NCBI GenBank assembly: GCA_013815485.1
Contig: JACDGB010000076.1
Coordinates: 1-7,747, forward strand
Direction: 5' to 3'
Source: Rubrobacter sp.
Lineage (GTDB): Bacteria; Actinomycetota; Rubrobacteria; Rubrobacterales; Rubrobacteraceae
Length of the DNA stretch: 7,747 nt
The notes beneath the pieces are model-generated. The model did not search any database and was not told the DNA's origin. It was given only the letters and a program-made list of their open reading frames with translations. Made by a program: the position numbers and the translations under genes. The first letter of the stretch is position 1, and each line of letters opens with the position of its first letter. Below are positions 1 through 6,531 of this stretch, piece by piece.

Positions 1-2595
1 AGTGAAGGCGTCGTGGATGAAGATCCTGCCTCCAGCCACCCGCTCCGGCGAATTGGAACCGTTGTAGATGGTGGGTATCCCCTTCGCCTCGTACTCGTCG
101 AAGAGGATCTCCTTGTACAACTCGCTAGCCTTTGTGGATTTGCCCGTGACCGGATGCTCCACGCTCCCAAGCAGACCGTCCAGGATGTGTCCCGCGCGGG
201 CCAGAACGGGGACGCCCCGGTCAGTCTCCCCGACGATGATGCCCTCGTCCAAAAGGTCCCTGAGCTTCCCGCTCAACCTTAGCCCAGCCCGCTCGAAGGA
301 CCGGCGCTGACCATCGAGGACGACGGGATTTCCAGCCTCGTCGAGGGTCTCATCGAACTCGTAGAGAGGCACGCCGTTCTCCAGGGCGTTGAGAGCGCGT
401 TCGTTGGGCGAGCGGTTGAAGGCGGCGACCCGGTACGCCAGGCGACGCTCCAGCACCCCGAGATCGCCGCAGATGTTGCCGAACCCGAAGACCGGCTGCA
501 CGGTGGTCGGCATGGCGACGATGGGTTCCCCACTCCCCGAACCGAGGGCGAGGGTGATGCTGCGGGGGTCGTCCGAGTCGTCGTCGGCCCGGAAGAGGTC
601 CACCTGCACCCGCCGGTCGCCTTCAGGGACCCGCTCGCTGCCAAGCCGGTAGCGTGTTCCCTTTAGAGGTCCGACCTTGATCTGGACCGTAGCCCTGCCA
701 GGAACGTCGGGGGCGGGGGTAAAAGCCATCATGCGGGCGGCGAGGAGGCGTTGTATCTCCTCTCCCTCCCAGCCATATACGCGCACGATGCGCCCGCTGG
801 TCGTTACCGCGCGATGCAGATAGTCGAGAAAGGAGATCAAATATTCGGCCCAACCCCGCGCTCCACCGGTATCGAACCCTTCGCCCGGACCCAGATGAAG
901 AGTGTGGCCGTCATCACTTTCCCGCGCCTCCACGGCATCCGCGGCGGCGGATAGCGGCTCCACATCCCCGGCGGCCTCCATCAAGGAAACTATGGGGTCA
1001 GGGGTCCGTGTCTCTGGCAGAGGAGGCCGTTCCTCCATCAGCGGCAGCCCCTCGCCGTTCGTATACGAGTACCGGATCCTGGCGTCGAGCCGCGGGATGC
1101 CCAGGGCGGCGTCGGCCAACCACCGAACATCTTCTCGCTCCTCACCCGCAAGCCCCGAGACGGCCAGCGCGGCCCGTAGCCGACCCACGACCCCATAGGA
1201 GAGTTGCGGCGCCAGAAAGAACACCTGGAACGCCTCGTCGGTGAGCGGCACGACGACCGCGGCGGGCCGGTAGCCGTGGATGGCGCCGAGCTTCGAGAAG
1301 ACGATGTTCTGCAAATACGTTCCGTCGAGCAAAGTCTGCACGGAGTTCTCCGCGCCAGCGGGGGCGGGTAGCATCCGCACGTCTCCGCCCGCTTTCAGGA
1401 GTCGCTCGTACTCATCGGCCTGGAGATAACCGCCGCCGGGCTTCCGCGCCCGGACTGTCGCGACGCCTGCCAGATGAACGGTCCACGGCCCGAGTTGCTG
1501 GCGCGCGGTCAGGGCGCGGGAACGTCCCGTGGCCGGGTTCTCGACGGCCTTGAACCGGAGCGGCAGGTCAGGGTCCAGCCTCTCCAGCGCGTCGAGGACG
1601 TTCCGTTCCAGCCCACGGGCCTCCTTGAAGGTAACGTCATCCGTGGAATGCTGGTTCTTCTCCCCGAAAGGGACCGTCGTAGGCAGGGTAAGGTCGAACG
1701 CCGTCTCGATATCCTCAAGCCTGACGCCGGTTTGCGTGGAATCCATTAGCGGCAGCAGGACTTCGAGACAGGCTGCCTCGGGAAGGGGAAGTACCGAAGG
1801 ACCAGATTCCCGCAGAAGCCCGGCGGGAACATCATCGAACGTCAGGGCGTTGGGTGTCAGGGTGGTGCTGCTGGAACCCTGGATCTCCAGGTCAACCTCG
1901 CCGTAGGGCCGCAAAGCCTCGCGGAGATCTTCGGCCCCCGCAGCCTCGAAGACCGGGAATCCCTGGTCTCGTAGGTCCAGGAACACGTCCCGCCGCCCGG
2001 CGCCGGTCTGTTGCGCCAGCAAGACCCTCATCCCCAACCTTCGCAATCCACGGGCCAACTCCACGTTAGTCTCGTCGAGGTCGGCGAGCAGTACGGTTCG
2101 CAGCGGCGCGACCCGGAGCGGCATGGGGCCGACCCAGGAACGGCGTTTGGGCAACGTCAGGCAGGACGCGCCCTCCGGAGAGTTCAGGATCGCCTGGTAC
2201 GTCCGGGGTCTGGTGGACCCATCCGCGCCGAGCAAGAGGATATCACCTTCGAGGATGGCTCCCGACCCGCGGACGGTCAACGGAGCCTCCCATCCGGCCC
2301 GGCCATCGTCCAGAGGCTTCCACTCCCGAACCGTCAGGAACTCCGCCAACCGGTCGGGATCGGCGTCATGCAGGTCAAAGAGCTGACCGCCGCTCACGGC
2401 CAGAGCGTGGGCGTGAGCCAGGAGCGCGCCGAAGTACAACCCGCGATCCGCAGCGTCCTCCATCTCCAGGCCGGGCGCGGGGAAGGAAGATAGCGCATGG
2501 TCTCGCGCCACGATTCGCGCCACCGCCCGATCCTCGTGGTAGAGGGTCGTCTCTCCAAATACCTCCTCGACGGCAACGGCTCGTTCTCTGCCCAT
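1..2595 (-). CDS. Very large protein of unknown family, C-terminus cut by the window edge
   Basis: I do not recognise this protein. The minus strand stays open from a start near 2595 to the left edge with no stop, about 865 codons. That length in one frame is strong evidence of coding, and the plus-strand ORFs opposite it are shadows. I chose the ATG at 2595 because AGGAGG lies 5 nt before it. An in-frame ATG at 2616 (GGGGGAG 8 nt upstream) would add seven residues (MVDEEGV). No signal peptide or transmembrane segment is apparent. Around residues 168-240 a Rossmann-like stretch begins VLLADLDETNVELARGLRRL. A mixed alpha/beta region with VHLAGVATVRARKPGGGYL and AAVVVPLTDEAFQVFFLAP follows. Near residue 670 is an acidic patch (RADDDSDD), and later FGFGNICGDLGVLERRLAYR. 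I see no Walker A, helicase or nuclease motif. A FadR-type palindrome lies at 2635-2649, just upstream of the start, so it may be repressor-controlled. Coding is confident; function is unknown. Confidence 0.85.
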   Translation of the reverse strand, partial: MGRERAVAVEEVFGETTLYHEDRAVARIVARDHALSSFPAPGLEMEDAADRGLYFGALLAHAHALAVSGGQLFDLHDADPDRLAEFLTVREWKPLDDGRAGWEAPLTVRGSGAILEGDILLLGADGSTRPRTYQAILNSPEGASCLTLPKRRSWVGPMPLRVAPLRTVLLADLDETNVELARGLRRLGMRVLLAQQTGAGRRDVFLDLRDQGFPVFEAAGAEDLREALRPYGEVDLEIQGSSSTTLTPNALTFDDVPAGLLRESGPSVLPLPEAACLEVLLPLMDSTQTGVRLEDIETAFDLTLPTTVPFGEKNQHSTDDVTFKEARGLERNVLDALERLDPDLPLRFKAVENPATGRSRALTARQQLGPWTVHLAGVATVRARKPGGGYLQADEYERLLKAGGDVRMLPAPAGAENSVQTLLDGTYLQNIVFSKLGAIHGYRPAAVVVPLTDEAFQVFFLAPQLSYGVVGRLRAALAVSGLAGEEREDVRWLADAALGIPRLDARIRYSYTNGEGLPLMEERPPLPETRTPDPIVSLMEAAGDVEPLSAAADAVEARESDDGHTLHLGPGEGFDTGGARGWAEYLISFLDYLHRAVTTSGRIVRVYGWEGEEIQRLLAARMMAFTPAPDVPGRATVQIKVGPLKGTRYRLGSERVPEGDRRVQVDLFRADDDSDDPRSITLALGSGSGEPIVAMPTTVQPVFGFGNICGDLGVLERRLAYRVAAFNRSPNERALNALENGVPLYEFDETLDEAGNPVVLDGQRRSFERAGLRLSGKLRDLLDEGIIVGETDRGVPVLARAGHILDGLLGSVEHPVTGKSTKASELYKEILFDEYEAKGIPTIYNGSNSPERVAGGRIFIHDAFT

Positions 2596-2634
2596 GACAC
2601 CCTCCTCGTCAACCATGCGACCGTCTCCCCCACA

Positions 2635-2649
2635 ACTGGTTATACCAAT
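2635..2649. promoter_or_regulatory. FadR/PdhR-type GntR operator candidate, site 1
   Basis: ACTGGTTATACCAAT is an imperfect palindrome of the form TGGTNNNACCA. It differs at one position from the ATTGGTNNNACCAAT pattern known for PdhR-like members of the FadR subfamily. A further half-site ACCAAT follows at 2652-2657, two bases after the ACCAAT arm of the palindrome. The site lies 19 bp upstream of the ATG at 2616 and 39 bp upstream of the ATG at 2595 of the large minus-strand gene. On that strand it contains TATAAC, which could serve as a -10 element, so a bound protein would probably block transcription. An almost identical site lies at 7581-7595. The intact FCD-type GntR protein encoded at 6532-7281 is the natural candidate to bind it (inference). 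Confidence 0.55.
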
Positions 2650-2667
2650 CCACCAATAGGCTCACAT

Positions 2668-2696
2668 ATTACAAGAACCACGGGAGAAACTACAAT
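2668..2696 (+). promoter_or_regulatory. Sigma70-like promoter candidate for the IclR pseudogene
   Basis: ATTACA at 2668-2673 and TACAAT at 2691-2696 are separated by 17 bp and resemble -35 and -10 boxes (4 of 6 and 5 of 6 matches). Transcription would start near 2703, leaving a leader of about 40 nt. That leader contains (GT)5 at 2707-2716 and a GGAGG Shine-Dalgarno at 2731-2735. The start signals of the broken regulator therefore look intact even though the gene body is ruined. Confidence 0.4.
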
Positions 2697-2741
2697 ACGG
2701 AATTTGGTGTGTGTGTCTCGAACAGATTGTGGAGGTTCAGG

Positions 2742-3261
2742 ATGGCTCGCGAGACGATGGGTGGGGTGCAGTCGGTGGAGCGGGCGTTCGGCCTGCTGGA
2801 GTTCTTGAGCCGCTCGGAGGAGATGGGGTGGGTGAGATCGGGGGCGCAACCGGCTGCTCTAGATCCTGAACTCGCGGTGATACGTCCACCGCAACGCCCG
2901 GACCCGAAGATACAGCCTGGGCCTGAAATACCTGACGCTCTCCATCGCCGGGAGCGCATCGGCCCGCTAGCCCTGCCGTTTCTGGAAGAGTTAGTGCGGG
3001 TGAGTCAGGAGGCGGCGAACCTGACGATAATGGAAAGGCACTCCACCATGTACATCGAGCAGGTCGCCCCTCAGCGGATGCTGCGGATTTTCACCAAGCC
3101 GGGCAACCGCGTGCGCTGCCGCGCCAGTGTTTGGGCCGGACGGTGATGTCTTGGCCGCCATGAGCATCTTGGGTCCCGCTAGCCGACTCGAAACAAATAG
3201 GCAGGAGACCCTGACCCCAAACCTCAAAAAGATCTCCACCAACCTCTCGGAATCCCTCGGC
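2742..3261 (+). pseudogene. IclR-family transcriptional regulator, degraded
   Basis: Pieces of one IclR-family protein appear in order but in different frames. The start is normal: GGAGG, 6 nt, then ATG at 2742, giving MARETMGGVQSVERAFGLLE and on to EEMG. The winged-HTH continues one frame over as VGEIGGATG (from 2828). ILNS (from 2863) is in the third frame. YVHRNARTRRYSLGLKYLTL (from 2881) follows an in-frame TGA at 2878-2880, and this segment ends at a TAG at 2968-2970. LALPFLEELVRVSQEAANLT through MLRIFTKPGNRV is back in the first frame. After about 3110 the reading jumps to AAAPVFGPDGDVLAAMSILG and ends at LSESLG near 3261. Compared with usual IclR proteins, roughly 85-90 residues of the effector domain are missing at that jump, and a few codons are missing in the HTH. 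IclR proteins such as AllR commonly control gcl genes, which fits the position upstream of gcl. Several independent lesions make sequencing error an unlikely explanation. Confidence 0.85.
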
Positions 3262-3447
3262 CCTTCGCAAACTCTTCCTCCACCATATTCCACGATACGA
3301 GATAAGCTCTTTACGCGGCTTCGGGAACATGCTATTGATATGCGTCAGGGGATAAGAAATCGCCGTGATGCGGCAGAGAGGATGGGAACCTCATGGAGTC
3401 CAGCGCGAACCTGTCCATCCCGTCCGAGTTTCGGGGGGATTGAGTCA
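3262..3447 (+). other. Leader or relic region between the IclR pseudogene and gcl
   Basis: No convincing gene lies here. The frame of the last IclR fragment stays open by chance as far as 3594, but the residues after LSESLG no longer look like an IclR protein. A 16-codon ORF at 3393-3443 (MESSANLSIPSEFRGD) has only a distant GAGAGG before it. GGATGG at 3380-3385 can pair with CCATCC at 3415-3420 and could close a larger RNA structure. I recognise no known riboswitch. Confidence 0.4.
3310..3338 (+). promoter_or_regulatory. Weak promoter candidate upstream of gcl
   Basis: TTTACG (3310-3315), a 17-bp spacer and TATTGA (3333-3338) form a poor sigma70-like pair, about 270 bp upstream of gcl. It is the best candidate I see in the gcl leader. 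The promoter at 2668-2696 reading through the pseudogene is an alternative. Confidence 0.2.
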
Positions 3448-3594
3448 ATGAAGCGTGAAGAGCGATTCTCGCTCGGCCACGAGAACGGCGGCTGGAAGCA
3501 TCCGGCGCTACTCGGGATCATCGAAAATCTCTACCGGAGCGCGGGCCTGTGGTTTCCGCGCCGAGACTTGAAGCCTTTGTCAGTTTCCGACTGA
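3448..3594 (+). CDS. Possible 48-residue ORF just upstream of gcl
   Basis: A run of G (about 3433-3437) lies roughly 10 nt before the ATG at 3448. The ORF reads MKREERFSLGHENGGWKHPA at the start and ends with RRDLKPLSVSD. Its TGA at 3592-3594 runs directly into the AAAGGA Shine-Dalgarno of gcl, which starts 12 nt after the stop, so translational coupling is possible. I recognise no family. It lies in the same frame as the last fragment of the broken IclR gene, so the openness could be accidental. Two alternative hairpins fall inside it. It could be a leader peptide, the end of a deleted gene, or noncoding. Confidence 0.3.
   Translation: MKREERFSLGHENGGWKHPALLGIIENLYRSAGLWFPRRDLKPLSVSD
3460..3485 (+). 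repeat. Two overlapping, mutually exclusive hairpins before gcl
   Basis: GAGCGA (3460-3465) and TCGCTC (3469-3474) form a 6-bp stem with a 3-nt loop. TTCTCG (3466-3471) and CGAGAA (3480-3485) form a second 6-bp stem with an 8-nt loop. They share bases 3469-3471 and the loop of the first, so both cannot form together. No U-tract follows, so neither is a standard terminator. Confidence 0.35.
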
Positions 3595-3606
3595 AAGGAC
3601 GCGCGA

Positions 3607-5376
3607 ATGCCCACGATGAACGTGATGGATGCGGTAGTGAAGGTCATGGAGGACGAGGGCGTCGAGTACGCTTTCGGGGTGCCTGGGGCGGCCATCCTGC
3701 CCCTGTATAAGGCTCTCAGCAAGTCGGAGCGGATACGGCATCTCTCGGTGCGCCACGAGGAGGGTGGAACGCACGCTGCGGATGGGTATGCGCGGGTTAC
3801 GGGGAAGGTCGGCATCAATATTGGCACCTCGGGTCCGGCTGGGACGAACATGATCACCGGCCTCTACACCTGCATGGCCGACTCGATACCGATGATCTGC
3901 ATCACCGGCCAGGCCCCGACGAACGTGCTCCACAAGGAGGCTTTTCAGGCGGTGGATATCGTCGAGATAGCGAAACCCGTCACCAAATGGGCGGTGCAGG
4001 TGAAGGAGTCGGCCCAGCTCGTGTGGACGTTCAGGGAGGCGTTCCGCGTCGCCCAGGAAGGAAGGCCCGGCCCGGTCCTCATAGACCTGCCGCTCGACAT
4101 TCAGACCTATGACATGGATGTGGACTTCGACCCGAAGCGCGGCGGACCGTTGAGTTTCCAGAAGCCCGCCCCGAACCCCAACGCCACTCGGCAGGTTGTC
4201 GAGATGATCCTGGCCGCCGAGAGACCCATCCTGATGCCCGGCGGCGGCGTTATCCTGGCCGATGCCTCCGAGGACCTCGTGGAGTTCGCCGAATACCTCC
4301 AAATCCCCGTCAGCCCGACGTACATGGGTAAAGGCACTATCCCGGAGGACCACGGGCTTTACGCTGGGATTGTCGGCCTCCAGACCCACCAGCGTTACGC
4401 CAATGCGATCTTCCTTGAGAGTGACCTCGTCGTGGGGATCGGCAACCGATGGGCCGAACGTCACACCGGCGACCTCGACGTGTACCGGGGAGAGAGGAAG
4501 TTCGTCCACATAGACATAGACCCGCGGCAGATGGGCCGGGTCTTTCAGCCGGATCTGGCGGTCGTCTCGGACGCAGGGCTGGCGCTTGAGGAGATGCTTG
4601 ACACGGCCCGCGGCATGACTCCGGAGCGCGAACCGGACGAGTGGGTGGAGCGCGTTGGCGAGCTACGCTCCACGCTGCTCAGGAAGACGGATTTCGACAA
4701 CGTGCCAATAAAGCCGCAGCGAGTTTTCCAGGAGATGAACGGCTTCTTCGACCGGGACACCGTCATCGTCACAGCGATAGGTCTGTACCAGATCTGGTCC
4801 GGGCAATTCCAGAAGACGTACAAACCACGCCACTACATCTGCTGCGGACAGGCTGGACCTTTAGGCTGGGAGGTTCCCGCGTGCATCGGGGCAAAGCTCG
4901 GCAAGCCGGATAGCCTGGTGGTCGGGGTCGTGGGCGACTATTCCTTCCAGTTCCTCATGGAGGAGGTGGCGGTCGCCGTCCAGTACAAGGTGCCATACGT
5001 GCTGGTGATGATCAACAACGCATACATGAGCCTCATTCGGCAGGGCGAGATGAAGTACGACATGAACTTCGCGGTGGATATCGGCTACGAGGGACCGGAC
5101 AGCGAGTACGGCATAGACAACGTGATGGTCATGGAGGCGATGGGCGCGACGGGGCGCCGGGTCACGAGGCCCGAGGAGATAGAACCGGCCCTGGAGTGGG
5201 CCGCCAAAACGAGCGAGGAGCGACGAGTACCGGTACTCGTCGAGGTCATGGTCGAGCGGGATACCAACGCCGCGATGGGCCTCTCGATAGACAAGATCAA
5301 CGAGTTCGAGCCCATCCTCGATGGCGCCACGGAGACCGCCGGACAGGTCGTCGGGGGTATTCCTGATAGGGACTAG
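3607..5376 (+). CDS. gcl: Glyoxylate carboligase homologue (tartronate-semialdehyde synthase)
   Basis: This cytoplasmic ThDP-dependent enzyme should join two glyoxylates into tartronate semialdehyde plus CO2, feeding glycolate or allantoin carbon to glycerate. The length (589 residues) matches E. coli Gcl (about 593), and similarity runs end to end. The N-terminal ThDP-binding domain has GVPGAA (24-29), GTSGPAGTNMITGLY and ADSIPMICITGQAP, followed by EAFQAVDIVEIAKPVTKWAV. The central domain has LMPGGGVILADA and VGIGNRWAERHTGDLDVY. The C-terminal domain has FDNVPIKPQRVFQEMN, CCGQAGPLGWEVP, and the ThDP/Mg motif from GDY (443-445) to NN (470-471), then NNAYMSLIRQGEMKYDMNFA. The start is fixed by AAAGGA (3595-3600), 6 nt before the ATG. 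Oddly, residue 51 is Glu (codon GAG at 3757, context RHEEGG), where E. coli Gcl has Val51. This restores the glutamate found in nearly all other ThDP enzymes. A dead IclR gene lies upstream, and no hyi or glxR follows. A related carboligase with a different preferred acceptor is possible, but Gcl is by far the best fit. Confidence 0.92.
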   Translation: MPTMNVMDAVVKVMEDEGVEYAFGVPGAAILPLYKALSKSERIRHLSVRHEEGGTHAADGYARVTGKVGINIGTSGPAGTNMITGLYTCMADSIPMICITGQAPTNVLHKEAFQAVDIVEIAKPVTKWAVQVKESAQLVWTFREAFRVAQEGRPGPVLIDLPLDIQTYDMDVDFDPKRGGPLSFQKPAPNPNATRQVVEMILAAERPILMPGGGVILADASEDLVEFAEYLQIPVSPTYMGKGTIPEDHGLYAGIVGLQTHQRYANAIFLESDLVVGIGNRWAERHTGDLDVYRGERKFVHIDIDPRQMGRVFQPDLAVVSDAGLALEEMLDTARGMTPEREPDEWVERVGELRSTLLRKTDFDNVPIKPQRVFQEMNGFFDRDTVIVTAIGLYQIWSGQFQKTYKPRHYICCGQAGPLGWEVPACIGAKLGKPDSLVVGVVGDYSFQFLMEEVAVAVQYKVPYVLVMINNAYMSLIRQGEMKYDMNFAVDIGYEGPDSEYGIDNVMVMEAMGATGRRVTRPEEIEPALEWAAKTSEERRVPVLVEVMVERDTNAAMGLSIDKINEFEPILDGATETAGQVVGGIPDRD

Positions 5377-5389
5377 AGAAGCTCTCCCG

Positions 5390-5842
5390 TCATCTCCTGA
5401 TGAGCAGCGTGGGCGAGACTTTGAGGGCCTGGGCTATCTTCCAGATCACATCCACCGAAGCCTGTATCTCTTCGTCGGGTCCCACGCTCTCGACCCGCTC
5501 GACGGAACCGGGCTCTAGCTCGGCCATCTCGTCCAGGTCTTCTTGGGAGAGCGCGGCTTTCTCCCGCATCTCCCGTAGCCGCGTGGCGTTCAGGGTCGGA
5601 TCAATGGGCGCGGAGGGCGGGGCCGGGGGGTCGGGGAAAGTGGAGAGGTCGGAGATCTCCACCCCGAGTGCTCGGATGAGCTTCTGGACGATGATCTCCA
5701 GTACGTGGACCCGGCTTTCGAGTTCCATCTCGGCGGCCCAGGTCTTGCCGGCCCCGACCATCAAGGATAGTTCTTCCTGGGGTATTCCGGCCCGCTCCCG
5801 AAACTCCCGCAGCCGCGCGCCGTCAACCAGATAGAGTTGCAT
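5390..5842 (-). CDS. Protein with two Xre/Cro-type HTH domains in tandem
   Basis: The 150 residues divide into two similar helix-turn-helix units. Unit 1 covers about 6-67 (VDGARLREFRERAGIPQEEL, ending IRALGVEISDL). A Pro-rich linker follows (69-82, FPDPPAPPSAPIDP). Unit 2 covers about 84-148 (LNATRLREMREKAALSQEDL, ending IAQALKVSPTLL). The R-E-x-R-E-x-A/R-x-x-x-(S/P)QE(E/D)L pattern and the closing A-L-x-V are hallmarks of Cro/C1-type HTH domains. The recognition-helix segments (GAGKTWAAEMELE and EPGSVERVESVGP) diverge from the usual polar consensus, so DNA binding is not certain. The ATG at 5842 lies 3 nt after the upstream gene's stop, with AGAGGAAGGG before it inside that gene's end, so translation is probably coupled. 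It is the last gene of the operon and converges on gcl with a 13-bp gap. It probably regulates transcription or pairs with its neighbour; the target is unknown. Confidence 0.82.
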   Translation of the reverse strand: MQLYLVDGARLREFRERAGIPQEELSLMVGAGKTWAAEMELESRVHVLEIIVQKLIRALGVEISDLSTFPDPPAPPSAPIDPTLNATRLREMREKAALSQEDLDEMAELEPGSVERVESVGPDEEIQASVDVIWKIAQALKVSPTLLIRR

Positions 5843-5845
5843 CGC

Positions 5846-6082
5846 CTACCCTTCCTCTGCTTCCACCGGCTGCGGAGGTTCCGGGTCGCTCGTGAGGTCG
5901 GCGCGGGCGACGAATAGCATCTCGGCCAGGTCCTTGACCAGGTTCTCCCTGACTTCGGTGCGGGGCTCGCGCTCCAGCCCGATCACCACTCCAGGGTTCA
6001 CCAACAGGGCCTCCGCCAACTCCTCCTGAGACATGAAGACCCGCTCCCGAGCCTCCTTCAACATGGCTCCATCCACCTTCAT
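5846..6082 (-). CDS. Small single-domain Xre/Cro-type HTH protein
   Basis: The protein has 78 residues. One HTH unit spans about 3-64 (MKVDGAMLKEARERVFMSQE, then ELAEALLVNPGVVIGLERE, closing LAEMLFVARADL). It is followed by a short acidic, Pro-rich tail (DPEPPQPVEAEEG). The domain and the tail resemble unit 1 and the linker of the next gene (shared VDGAxL, RER, QEEL and the PxPP tail), which points to local duplication. GGGAG lies 7 nt before the ATG. The ATG is 19 nt after the stop of the OB-fold-like gene and its stop is 3 nt before the next gene, so all three are probably one transcript. The recognition helix (NPGVVIGLE) has few polar residues. A role as a DNA-binding partner of the double-HTH protein is inference. 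Confidence 0.78.
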   Translation of the reverse strand: MKVDGAMLKEARERVFMSQEELAEALLVNPGVVIGLEREPRTEVRENLVKDLAEMLFVARADLTSDPEPPQPVEAEEG

Positions 6083-6101
6083 CGCCGCTCTCCCGAAATA
6101 C

Positions 6102-6404
6102 CTAGTCCGCCGGATTTCCCCGGTCGGGCCTGCCTTCGCCGCCCTTTTCGGTCTCGATCTCGGAGACCTCCGTGACGTTCAGGAGCCTGGGACCGCCCTC
6201 ATCCGTCGGATAGCCTGCAACCGGCGTGCCGGAGACGCGGACATTCTGGCCCTCCACGCCATCGAGCGAGATCACATCGCTAGTCAGCACGTAGTTGCTG
6301 TTGTCCTCCCGCTCCTCGATGGAGACCAGCCGATGGTTGCCGTATCCCGGACCATCGGAGCCCAACGCCTCCACTCTGCCTTCGAGGGTCACTTTCTCTT
6401 CCAT
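6102..6404 (-). CDS. Small OB-fold-like protein, first gene of the HTH operon
   Basis: About 100 residues. I start it at the ATG at 6404 because AGGTGG lies close upstream. An in-frame ATG at 6419 (adding MERWA) has no Shine-Dalgarno. The body alternates beta-strand-like stretches: VTLEGRVEAL, HRLVSIEE, NYVLTSDVISLDGVEGQNVR, VRVSGTPVAGYP and LLNVTEVSEIE. This is the layout of small single-domain OB-fold proteins (a G-R-V entry strand, then V-x-V-x-G-x-P). A hydrophilic tail (EKGGEGRPDRGNPAD) follows. No enzyme motif, signal peptide or membrane segment is visible. It leads a tight operon with two HTH genes (gaps 19 and 3 nt), so its function may be linked to theirs. The fold assignment comes from pattern only; coding is more certain than fold. 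Confidence 0.72.
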   Translation of the reverse strand: MEEKVTLEGRVEALGSDGPGYGNHRLVSIEEREDNSNYVLTSDVISLDGVEGQNVRVSGTPVAGYPTDEGGPRLLNVTEVSEIETEKGGEGRPDRGNPAD

Positions 6405-6434
6405 AGCCCACCTCTCCATCGCTTGACGCCATCA

Positions 6435-6464
6435 ATTATGACGAAATACCAGTGGTCGTGCCAG
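6435..6464 (-). promoter_or_regulatory. Promoter candidate for the OB-fold/HTH operon
   Basis: Read on the minus strand, CTGGCA (6464-6459) and CATAAT (6440-6435) are separated by 18 bp and match the -35 and -10 boxes at 4 and 5 of 6 positions. Transcription would start near 6428, about 24 nt before the ATG at 6404. The -35 overlaps the operator-like sequence at 6451-6465. Confidence 0.4.
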
Positions 6465-6465
6465 T
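6451..6465. promoter_or_regulatory. Weak third FadR-type operator-like site
   Basis: AGTGGTCGTGCCAGT has the form TGGTNNNGCCA. This is one base off the TGGTNNNACCA core of the sites at 2635 and 7581, with a further mismatch in the flank. It overlaps the -35 of the candidate operon promoter, a sensible place for repression. It also lies just downstream of the GntR gene. The match is poor enough to be chance. Confidence 0.25.
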
Positions 6466-6531
6466 GAGGAAGCGTGCTACATCTCAGACAGTGGGAAACG
6501 GAACCGGGGTATGCTGCGACGAGGCTGCTTG

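Noticed and set aside
13..2493. Several plus-strand ORFs of 60-160 codons, including 2011-2493
   Set aside because: They lie opposite the uninterrupted minus-strand frame of about 865 codons, have Arg/Ser/Pro-rich shadow composition, and lack convincing ribosome-binding sites.
2707..2716. (GT)5 run as a phase-variation repeat
   Set aside because: Five units is short, it lies in the leader of a pseudogene, and no frame depends on it.
3340..3440. Riboswitch in the gcl leader
   Set aside because: Local pairing is possible, but I see none of the conserved motifs of the TPP, glycine or THF classes.
3393..3443. A 16-codon ORF beginning MESSANLS, reminiscent of the SANLS at the start of hydroxypyruvate isomerase
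   Set aside because: Only five residues match and nothing downstream in any frame looks like that enzyme. Too short to call a relic.
3262..3594. The frame from 3127 to 3594 as a single 155-residue protein
   Set aside because: Its first 45 residues are the C-terminus of the broken IclR regulator and the rest is unrelated. The frame is open across a decay junction.
3580..4509. A 309-codon open frame on the minus strand opposite gcl
   Set aside because: It lies antisense to the well-matched Gcl protein and its translation resembles no protein. In high-GC DNA the antisense frame is often open by codon bias.
5371..5400. Bidirectional terminator between gcl and the convergent HTH operon
   Set aside because: Only tiny inverted repeats (such as CATC/GATG) are present, with no stable stem and no U-tract.
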